This document shows, piece after piece, positions 1 to 5,078 of a DNA stretch of 5,850 bases. The position numbers and the translations under genes were made by a program. Source of the stretch: JAYQUR01 sp038133505. GTDB lineage: Bacteria > Pseudomonadota > Alphaproteobacteria > MPNO01 > UBA830. Positions within the stretch are counted from its first letter, which is position 1, and each line of letters starts with the position of its first letter. The notes beneath the pieces were generated by a model that searched no databases, had not been told where the DNA came from, and was given only the letters and a program-made list of their open reading frames with translations. The DNA is taken from contig JAYPTI010000175.1 of assembly GCA_038133505.1 (NCBI GenBank), positions 1 to 5,850 on the forward strand, given 5' to 3'.

Positions 1-738
1 CACGTACAGGCCCGGCAGGAACGCCATCCCCATTCCCATTCCGACCATTTCGCGAAGCGTATCGAGGCTGGTGCCTTCGTAATCGGTGAGAAGGCGCGCG
101 CCGACCTCGGCGCAGAGATCCTCGACCTGCTCGTGAAGCTGGTGACCCGCTTCCAGCGCCAGTATCTCCTCGTTCACGAGGTCCTTCCGCTCGATCCGTT
201 TCCGCGCGGCGAGCCGGTGATCCGACGGCATTGCCAGGAAAAGCGGTTCGCGGAACATCGGTTCCGTCTCTATGTCGGCCTGCCGCATTGGCATCGGCGC
301 GATGATCAGGTCGTGACGGCCGTCTTCCAGCGAGGCCGGTAGCGAAACCGGAAGCTCTTCCCGCGCGTAGATCTTGAGTGCCGGATAGGCCTTGTGCAGC
401 GCCGGCACGATGCGCGGCACCAGGTACGGCCCGACCGTCGGCGCCATGCCCAGACGTACGACGCCCCCGAGCCCCACACCGTGACTCGCCGAGAGTTCGC
501 GGATTTCGTCGACGTCGTTGAGCACCTTGCGGGCGATTTCCACCACCTGCCGGCCGATGTCCGTGAGGACGATCCGGCCGCGCTGACGCTCGACGAGCTG
601 GACGTCGAGCTTGCCTTCGAGCGCCGCCAATTGCGCGCTCAACGTCGGCTGGCTGACGTGGCAACGCTCCGCTGCGCGCTTGAAATGACGTTGTTCGTCC
701 AGCGCGACGAGGTACTCCAATTGGCGAATGCTCGGCAT
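1..738 (-). CDS. OxyR-type LysR-family transcriptional regulator lacking the peroxidatic cysteine (3' end outside window)
   Basis: DNA-binding LysR-family regulator; 246 codons are visible, against about 305 in E. coli OxyR, so roughly 60 C-terminal residues lie beyond the left edge. The start (MPSIRQLEYLVAL) matches OxyR (MNIRDLEYLVAL) with one extra residue. A GGAG lies about 9 nt upstream of the ATG. The winged HTH is near residues 18-41 (HFKRAAERCHVSQPTLSAQL). OxyR-like stretches continue with PTVGPYLVPRIVP (about 100-112) and GTSLDTLREMV. E. coli OxyR senses peroxide through Cys199, which forms a disulfide with Cys208. Here the first is Gln200 (codon 139-141, context GHQLHEQ) and the second is kept as Cys209 (codon 112-114). 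The preceding His199 and Thr101 are kept. By sequence it belongs to OxyR, but classic disulfide switching is not possible. It is divergent from usp-nhaA, and inferred to control that unit and itself. The gene symbol is withheld because the defining residue is missing. Confidence 0.93.
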   Translation of the reverse strand, partial: MPSIRQLEYLVALDEQRHFKRAAERCHVSQPTLSAQLAALEGKLDVQLVERQRGRIVLTDIGRQVVEIARKVLNDVDEIRELSASHGVGLGGVVRLGMAPTVGPYLVPRIVPALHKAYPALKIYAREELPVSLPASLEDGRHDLIIAPMPMRQADIETEPMFREPLFLAMPSDHRLAARKRIERKDLVNEEILALEAGHQLHEQVEDLCAEVGARLLTDYEGTSLDTLREMVGMGMGMAFLPGLYV

Positions 739-760
739 GCGCGTCTCCGTGCTTGAACCA

Positions 761-783
761 TATGATAGAGAAAAACTATCATA
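761..783. promoter_or_regulatory. Operator A: ATAG-N7-CTAT element
   Basis: ATAG at 765-768 and CTAT at 776-779 are separated by exactly 7 nt, which is the half-site-pair pattern of E. coli OxyR. The dyad extends to 8-nt perfect arms, TATGATAG and CTATCATA. If the usp transcript starts near 838, the centre (772) falls near -66, the usual place of the primary LysR-type recognition site. Confidence 0.65.
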
Positions 784-796
784 AATTAGATAATAG

Positions 797-817
797 AAGA
801 TAGATAAAATCTATCTT
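797..817. promoter_or_regulatory. Operator B: second ATAG-N7-CTAT element
   Basis: ATAG at 800-803 and CTAT at 811-814 are again separated by 7 nt. The dyad has perfect 9-nt arms, AAGATAGAT and ATCTATCTT, around AAA. Its centre (807) is 35 bp from that of operator A, wider than the 22 bp of the consecutive four-element OxyR consensus. It lies over the place where a -35 of the usp promoter would be, as expected of a LysR-type activation site. Confidence 0.65.
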
Positions 818-830
818 ATTTTTGGTATAT

Positions 831-849
831 TATCATTGAGTCAATGATA
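831..849. promoter_or_regulatory. 19-bp perfect palindrome near the inferred usp transcription start
   Basis: The arms TATCATTGA (831-839) and TCAATGATA (841-849) are perfect reverse complements around a single G at 840. It lacks the ATAG/CTAT pattern of operators A and B. It overlaps the end of the putative -10 and the likely start point, so a bound protein there would probably repress. The regulator is unknown. Confidence 0.45.
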
Positions 850-882
850 TTTCGATCCGATCTTCATTGGAGGACCCGCTTC

Positions 883-900
883 ATGGAGGGAGGACGATGA
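883..900 (+). other. Possible five-codon leader ORF (MEGGR) overlapping the usp start
   Basis: An ATG at 883 opens five codons, MEGGR, and the TGA stop at 898-900 overlaps the usp ATG (897-899) as ATGA. It has its own GGAGG at 869-873, 9 nt upstream. The overlap would allow translational coupling. It could equally be a chance product of the purine-rich Shine-Dalgarno region of usp. Confidence 0.25.
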
Positions 901-1850
901 AACGCTTCAAGAATATTCTGGTCGCCTATGACAACGCGGTCGGCGGTGACGACGCGATAAGTCAGGCCGTTTCTCTGGCCCGATCGAACGGTGCCAGCCT
1001 GACGGTCGCCGCCCTGCTGAGGAATCACGAGCTTGTCCCGGGGCAAGTGGCCGAGACGGAAAAGCGCCTCATGAGGATCGAAGACGGCATCCGGCATGCA
1101 GGCATCGACAACGTCCAGGCCATGATCCTCGACGGGGCGCCGGCGCCGAGCCTGATCCGCGAAGTCGAGAGCGGGGCGCACGACATTCTCATCGCGAGCA
1201 TTGAGGCCGGAAATACGTTCCGCGAACGGGTCCTCGGCAGCACATCGACGCAACTGATGCGCAAGTGTCCGTGTCCCGTCTGGGTCGTGAAGCCCGGACA
1301 GCCTGTTCCGTACCGGCGGATTCTGGCGGCGGTCGATCCTTTCGCGCCGCATGACGGCGCACTGGAACTGAGCGAGAAAATCCTCGGTCTTGCGGCGTCG
1401 CTGGCCGAACGGGACGGTGCCGAACTTCACATCCTCCACGCCTGGGACGTCGATGGCCCGGATCTCGAGACCATCCGGTCTGAGACAGTGCCGTCCGTGC
1501 GCGAGGACATCCTGATGCGGCACAAGGAGCGCCGGGAAACCGGACTGGCGGAGCTGATGTCGAAGCACCCGCTCGACGGCCTCACGCATCAGGTGCATCT
1601 GCCGCGGTCCGACGCCGCCGTCGCGATCAGGGAACTGGCGAAGGACGGCGGCATCGATCTGATCGTCATGGGCACGCAGGCGCGCGCCCGGCTGACGGGT
1701 TTCCTCGCCGGCCACACGGCGGAGCAGGTAATCGGCGTCGTCGACAGCGGCCTCCTCGCCGTGAAGCCGGACGCGGTTGCCGCCGATCGGTTTGCGGCGC
1801 CGGCGCCGGTGGCGAAGGCCGCCGAGGAGGCGAAGCGCGTGGTCGCCTGA
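897..1850 (+). CDS. Tandem-domain universal stress protein (UspE-like)
   Basis: Cytoplasmic stress protein of 317 residues with two UspA folds: residues 1-133, starting MKRFKNILVAYDN and ending CPVWVVKPG, and 140-291, starting RRILAAVDPFA and ending SGLLAVKPD. The length and the second-domain end (GHTAEQVI...LLAVKPD) resemble tandem proteins such as E. coli UspE. The UspA nucleotide motif is G-x2-G-x9-G-S/T. Domain 1 shows S101, A104 and G114-S115, and domain 2 shows G259, A262 and G272-H273. The second glycine is therefore lost in both, and canonical ATP binding is doubtful. The ATG at 897 is chosen because GGAGG occurs at 885-889 and 889-893; an in-frame TTG at 867 has no such site. The tail after 291 is Ala/Lys-rich and probably disordered. 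It is likely co-transcribed with nhaA and under the divergent regulator. The exact role is unknown. Confidence 0.93.
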   Translation: MKRFKNILVAYDNAVGGDDAISQAVSLARSNGASLTVAALLRNHELVPGQVAETEKRLMRIEDGIRHAGIDNVQAMILDGAPAPSLIREVESGAHDILIASIEAGNTFRERVLGSTSTQLMRKCPCPVWVVKPGQPVPYRRILAAVDPFAPHDGALELSEKILGLAASLAERDGAELHILHAWDVDGPDLETIRSETVPSVREDILMRHKERRETGLAELMSKHPLDGLTHQVHLPRSDAAVAIRELAKDGGIDLIVMGTQARARLTGFLAGHTAEQVIGVVDSGLLAVKPDAVAADRFAAPAPVAKAAEEAKRVVA

Positions 1851-1904
1851 GGCCGCGTTCAAGGTGCAATAGGCAAGATTCAAAAGGGAAAGGGAGTTGG
1901 GGAA

Positions 1905-3152
1905 ATGGAGTCCCGTGTAGAGGTGTCGGGCCCGCGTGCGGTCTTTCGGAAACTCGTAGGCCATGAGGCTGCGGGCGGTGTCGTTCTGATGTTCGCGGCG
2001 GCGGTCGCGCTTATGCTCGACAATTCGCCGCTCAGCTGGATTTACGACCGATTGCTGAGCACGCCGGTTATCCTTCAGATCGGCGCGCTCGGCATCGACA
2101 AGCCGTTGCTTCTCTGGATCAACGACGGGCTGATGGCGGTATTCTTCTTCCTCGTCGGTCTCGAGATCAAGCGCGAGATCGTCGAGGGGAGGCTGTCGAC
2201 GGTGCGAACGGCGGCGCTTCCGGTCATCGCGGCGGTGGGCGGCATGGCGGTGCCGGCGCTGATCTATGTGCTGGTGAATTCGGGAGACCCCGCGGCGCTC
2301 GGCGGCTGGGCCATTCCGGCGGCGACGGATATTGCCTTCGCTCTCGGCGTCCTTGCACTGCTCGGTTCGCGCGTGCCGCCGGCGCTGAAGGTCTTCCTGC
2401 TCGCGCTTGCGATCATTGACGATCTCGGCGCCATCGTGATCATCGCGCTGTTCTACACATCGGATCTCTCTATCGGCGCGCTCGCCATCGCCGGCGCCGG
2501 CGCGGCGGTTCTCGCCTGGATGAATGCGCGAAGCGTGCAGAGGACGGCGCCTTACCTTCTGGTGGGCCTTGTCATCTGGGTGTGCGTCCTGAAATCCGGC
2601 GTCCATGCGACGCTGGCAGGCGTCCTGGTCGCGCTGTTCATCCCGATCAACAAGGGCGCGCCCAAGTCGGAGGCGTCTCCGCTGATCCGGCTGGAACACG
2701 GGCTGGCACCCTGGGTCGCCTTCGGGGTCATGCCGATCTTCGCATTTGCCAATGCCGGCGTCTCGCTGTCGGGCCTGTCTTTCGCCGATCTCCTGTCAGG
2801 GATCCCGCTGGGTATCGCCGCGGGCCTGTTTATCGGCAAGCAGCTCGGAATCTTCGCCTTCGTCTGGGCCTCCGTGAAGCTCGGGATCGCACGCATGCCG
2901 GAAGGGACGACTTGGCTGCAGGTCTACGGCGTTTCGCTGCTGGCTGGTATCGGCTTCACGATGAGCCTGTTCATCGGAACGCTGGCTTTCGCCGACCCCG
3001 AAAGCGCAGCCGCGGTCCGGATCGGCGTGCTGGCCGGCTCGACGCTGTCTGCGGTGCTCGGCTACGCCGTCCTTCGCTGGGCGTTGAGCCTGTCGGCCGA
3101 TACCGGCACGAGAAGGGTCGGGTCCGCCACCGGCCGAACAGTAGAGGCGTGA
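1905..3152 (+). CDS. nhaA: Na+/H+ antiporter NhaA
   Basis: Inner-membrane antiporter of 415 residues, close to the family's usual 380-420. In E. coli NhaA exports one Na+ (or Li+) for two H+ imported, giving salt and alkaline pH tolerance. Conserved stretches include FFLVGLEIKREIVEG (81-95), AIPAATDIAFALGVLALLG (136-154), LALAIIDDLGAI (167-178), KSGVHATLAG (230-239) and GIGFTMSLFIG (348-358). The ion-binding pair Asp163/Asp164 of E. coli corresponds to Asp172/Asp173, Asp133 to Asp142 and Lys300 to Lys312. His225, tied to the pH response, corresponds to His234, and Glu78/Glu82 to Glu87/Glu91. Nothing essential is missing, so it should be active. AGGGAG at 1891-1896 lies 8 nt before the ATG. 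It starts 54 nt after usp with no terminator between, so an operon is likely. The hydrophilic C-terminal tail after about 397 is variable. Confidence 0.97.
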   Translation: MESRVEVSGPRAVFRKLVGHEAAGGVVLMFAAAVALMLDNSPLSWIYDRLLSTPVILQIGALGIDKPLLLWINDGLMAVFFFLVGLEIKREIVEGRLSTVRTAALPVIAAVGGMAVPALIYVLVNSGDPAALGGWAIPAATDIAFALGVLALLGSRVPPALKVFLLALAIIDDLGAIVIIALFYTSDLSIGALAIAGAGAAVLAWMNARSVQRTAPYLLVGLVIWVCVLKSGVHATLAGVLVALFIPINKGAPKSEASPLIRLEHGLAPWVAFGVMPIFAFANAGVSLSGLSFADLLSGIPLGIAAGLFIGKQLGIFAFVWASVKLGIARMPEGTTWLQVYGVSLLAGIGFTMSLFIGTLAFADPESAAAVRIGVLAGSTLSAVLGYAVLRWALSLSADTGTRRVGSATGRTVEA

Positions 3153-3229
3153 GCGAAAGCGGCCGCCCCCAACCGGCCGTCTCCACGCCAAACCGGTCCG
3201 GGTAGCGCAACGCTTTCCGGGATCGGAAG

Positions 3230-3263
3230 ATCGCCCCGCAGGTTGCACCGCCTGCGGGGCGAT
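3230..3263. terminator. Strong hairpin terminator between convergent genes
   Basis: A perfect 13-bp GC-rich stem (ATCGCCCCGCAGG at 3230-3242, CCTGCGGGGCGAT at 3251-3263) encloses an 8-nt loop. It lies 77 nt after nhaA and about 40 nt beyond the inferred end of the leftward hydrolase gene, so it can serve both. The U-tracts are weak: ACTATTT follows on the plus strand and TCTTCC on the minus strand. This makes it a good hairpin but a less than ideal intrinsic terminator. Confidence 0.7.
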
Positions 3264-3301
3264 ACTATTTGCGACCCCCTATTCGCCCAGTTCTAAACCC
3301 C

Positions 3302-4181
3302 TTAGAAGAAATCACAGAACCGCGGGACGACCACCCCCAGCGCATCCAAGNNNNNNNNNNNNNNNNNNNNNNNNNNNNNNNNNCACCTCATCCGCGGCAT
3401 AATCGGCCCAGATCGCGGGCGGGTCGTACCATTTTCCGATCTTGCCCTTGTCGCCCCACAGCACCATCAGCGGGCAGCGGATCTTTTTGCCCGCCTCGCG
3501 GCTCTCGCGATCGTGGACGAGATCGATCGTCGCCGCGGCGCGGTAGTCCTCGCACATGCCGCGGATCATCTCCGGATTGCGCGCGGCCTCGAGATAGTCG
3601 GCATAGGCCTCTTCGTGGAAGAAACGGCCGAAATCCGGCGGCCGGTTGGTGTGGTTGCGGAACCAGACCTCCGGCGCTTCGTTGATGACGATTTCCAAAT
3701 ACGGGTGCGGCTGAGCTAGCCAGAACCAGTGATAATAGCCCATGGCGAAATCCATGTCGGTTCGCTCGAAATGCTCGATCGTCGGCACGATGTCGAGGAC
3801 GGCGAGACGTTCGACGCGTTCCGGGAAGTCGAGGGCGAGCCGGTGCGAGACACGCGCGCCGCGATCGTGCGCACCCACGAAAAACCGCTCGTGGCCGAAA
3901 TGCGACATGATTGCCGCCGCATCTTTCGCCATTTCGCGCTTCGCATAGGGCGCGTGGTCGCCGGTCGCCTCCGGCTTGAAGGATTGGCCGTAGCCGCGCA
4001 GGTCCGGGCAGATCACGTGGAAGGAATCCCGGAGGTCGCCCGCCACCGCATGCCACATCGCATGGGTCTGCGGATTGCCGTGGATCAGCAGAAGCGGCGG
4101 GCCGCTGCCGCCGTGCCGCAACCGGACCGTGCCCTGCGGCAGTTCCACATGCTCAAGGGCGAAACCGTCGAAGAAACTCAT
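3302..4181 (-). CDS. Haloacetate/fluoroacetate dehalogenase-like alpha/beta hydrolase, interrupted by assembly gap
   Basis: Alpha/beta-hydrolase related to fluoroacetate dehalogenase, whose reaction replaces halogen on haloacetate with hydroxyl through an aspartyl ester. The start MSFFDGFALE at 4181 is chosen because the HGxP core follows at the right distance; no clear ribosome site is seen. Visible family features are HGNPQTHAMW (34-43), the nucleophile motif HDRGAR with Asp106, Arg107 and Arg110, Asp130 in LAVLDIVPT, the halide-site pair His151-Trp152 in YYHWFWLAQP, and Tyr213 in CEDYRA. These match Asp110, Arg111, Arg114, Asp134, His155, Trp156 and Tyr219 of the Rhodopseudomonas palustris enzyme. 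After residue 266 (ADEV) the sequence enters the N run, which hides the expected catalytic-His motif (GHFxxEE). Beyond it, one frame gives LDALGVVVPRFCDFF and a stop at 3302-3304, as expected of this family's C-terminus. The frame that counts N as 33 nt gives LGCAGGGRPAVL, ending at 3312. Halide preference is unknown; another epoxide-hydrolase-like activity is possible. Confidence 0.85.
3351..3383. other. Assembly gap (33 N)
   Basis: Thirty-three undetermined bases sit within the 3' part of the hydrolase gene. The stated length is probably not exact: the more protein-like downstream frame needs a missing length equal to 2 modulo 3, and the missing His-motif segment of the family would take more than 11 codons. 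The join between the two flanks depends on scaffolding. Confidence 0.97.
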
Positions 4182-4275
4182 ACAGGCACGATAGCGCGGG
4201 CCGCACTTGCGGGCTATGCCGGTCGAAGCCCGGGTGTGATAGATTGTTGCAAACGCAAGCAGGGACACCTCAACC
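4182..4275. promoter_or_regulatory. Divergent spacer between dehalogenase and amidohydrolase genes
   Basis: This 94-nt spacer must carry both promoters if the two genes have their own. A possible rightward -10 is TAGATT at 4240-4245, with no convincing -35. Short inverted repeats are ATAGC (4191-4195) with GCTAT (4213-4217), and TTGC (4247-4250) with GCAA (4255-4258). They are too short to be called operators. Confidence 0.35.
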
Positions 4276-4938
4276 ATGGAACCCGAAATTCTCGCGACGC
4301 TCGAAGAGCGGATCGCGCCCCAACACACGGCTATCCTCCTGATCGATATGCAGAAGGACCTCGTCTATGACGGCTACCTGTGCGACCAGGCCGGCCGCGA
4401 CCTGACGGCGACGCGGAGCGTTATCCCGACGATGCGACGCCTGCTGGACGCGGCGCGGTCGTCCGGCGCGCTCGTCTGCCATGTCGGTTTCTCGACCTAT
4501 CCGGATCACGGCTCGGATTCGGGGCCGTGGCTCGCCCAGCGGCGGCGGTCGACATATTCGTCCGACAAGCTTTGCATCTCCGGCACCGACGGCGCCGAAT
4601 TCATCGACGAGCTGTCGCCCGCGGACGGGGAACTGGTCGTCTGGAAGCATCGCTATAGCGCTTTCAAGGGAACCGACCTCGATATGGTGCTGCGCAGCCG
4701 CGGCATCCGGACCGTCATCACGACGGGCGTTTCGACCAATGTCTGCGTCGAGAGCACGCTGCGCGACGCGTTCGAGACCAGCTATTACGTCTGCATCCCG
4801 TCCGACGCGACGGCGAGCTGGGACATGTCGTTGCACGAATCGACCCTGCAGACGGTCAACCATCGATTCGGCCTCGTCACCGACACGGCCGGGATCGAGA
4901 CCGTGTGGACCGGCGCAGGGCGGCAGGCGGCGGAATAA
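4276..4938 (+). CDS. Isochorismatase-fold cysteine amidohydrolase (RutB-like)
   Basis: Cytoplasmic hydrolase of 220 residues with a Cys-Asp-Lys catalytic triad: Asp24 in LLIDMQKDL, Lys124 in VVWKHRYSAF and Cys157 in GVSTNVCVESTLRDAF, which also holds the family's cis-peptide turn. Family members cleave amide or carbamoyl C-N bonds, for example ureidoacrylate, biuret, maleamate and N-carbamoylsarcosine. The segments GYL..AG.D..ATR.VIP and LRSRGIR.....TG.STNVCVESTLRD closely resemble RutB, the ureidoacrylate amidohydrolase of pyrimidine breakdown. No other rut genes are in view, so the substrate is left open and no symbol is given. AGGGA at 4261-4265 lies 10 nt before the ATG. The gene is divergent from the dehalogenase across 94 nt and upstream of the FAD monooxygenase on the same strand, which suggests a shared catabolic role. 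Confidence 0.92.
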   Translation: MEPEILATLEERIAPQHTAILLIDMQKDLVYDGYLCDQAGRDLTATRSVIPTMRRLLDAARSSGALVCHVGFSTYPDHGSDSGPWLAQRRRSTYSSDKLCISGTDGAEFIDELSPADGELVVWKHRYSAFKGTDLDMVLRSRGIRTVITTGVSTNVCVESTLRDAFETSYYVCIPSDATASWDMSLHESTLQTVNHRFGLVTDTAGIETVWTGAGRQAAE

Positions 4939-5078
4939 GACCGGCGACAAATTCGACATGCTTGCGCGCGGTTGATCTGTATAAATCGGCTGCTGAGACC
5001 TAACTGTAAGATGGCGGCGTGCCTGTCTCCGGGCGCTCCGTCCTTTGTCTGAATCGACGGAACCGAAAGGACCGAGTT

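Larger units (their letters stand above)
739..896. promoter_or_regulatory. Divergent regulatory region between the OxyR-like gene and usp-nhaA
   Basis: This 158-nt spacer is about 80% A+T between 761 and 850, in sharp contrast with the GC-rich genes around it. It holds three inverted repeats (761-783, 797-817, 831-849), listed separately. A plausible -10 for the rightward promoter is TATATT at 826-831, with no recognisable -35 at the right distance (GATAAA at 803-808), as expected of an activator-dependent promoter. On the minus strand TATGAT (783 to 778) could serve as -10 for the regulator gene, also without a good -35. The start sites are inferred. Confidence 0.7.

Noticed and set aside
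133..756. Plus-strand open frames (133-342 and 394-756) over the regulator gene
   Set aside because: They are antisense to a coding region that aligns with OxyR throughout; their Arg/His/Asp-rich products look like shadows.
864..2699. A 611-codon open frame on the minus strand across usp and most of nhaA
   Set aside because: It lies antisense to two clear gene families, has an Arg/Asp/His-rich composition typical of GC-rich shadow frames, and shows no recognisable domain.
3302..4181. Assigning the alpha/beta hydrolase as NicD, the N-formylmaleamate deformylase of nicotinate breakdown
   Set aside because: The nucleophile motif is HDRGAR with Asp, and the Arg/His/Trp/Tyr halide pocket is present, which fits haloacetate dehalogenases, not a Ser-triad deformylase.
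4191..4242. ATAG (4191-4194), CTAT (4214-4217) and ATAG (4239-4242) as a third OxyR-type operator
   Set aside because: The spacing is 19 and 21 nt instead of 7, and the arms are only 4-5 nt, so there is no real match to the pattern at 761-817.
3729..4370. Plus-strand open frame antisense to the dehalogenase and running into the amidohydrolase start
   Set aside because: The opposite strand encodes the dehalogenase with all visible family motifs; this frame shows none.
4939..5078. A promoter or riboswitch in the spacer before the monooxygenase (TATAAA at 4980-4985)
   Set aside because: No -35 lies at a proper distance, and no recognisable riboswitch core or convincing paired structure was seen; only a 6-bp pairing at 5037-5042 with 5056-5061.
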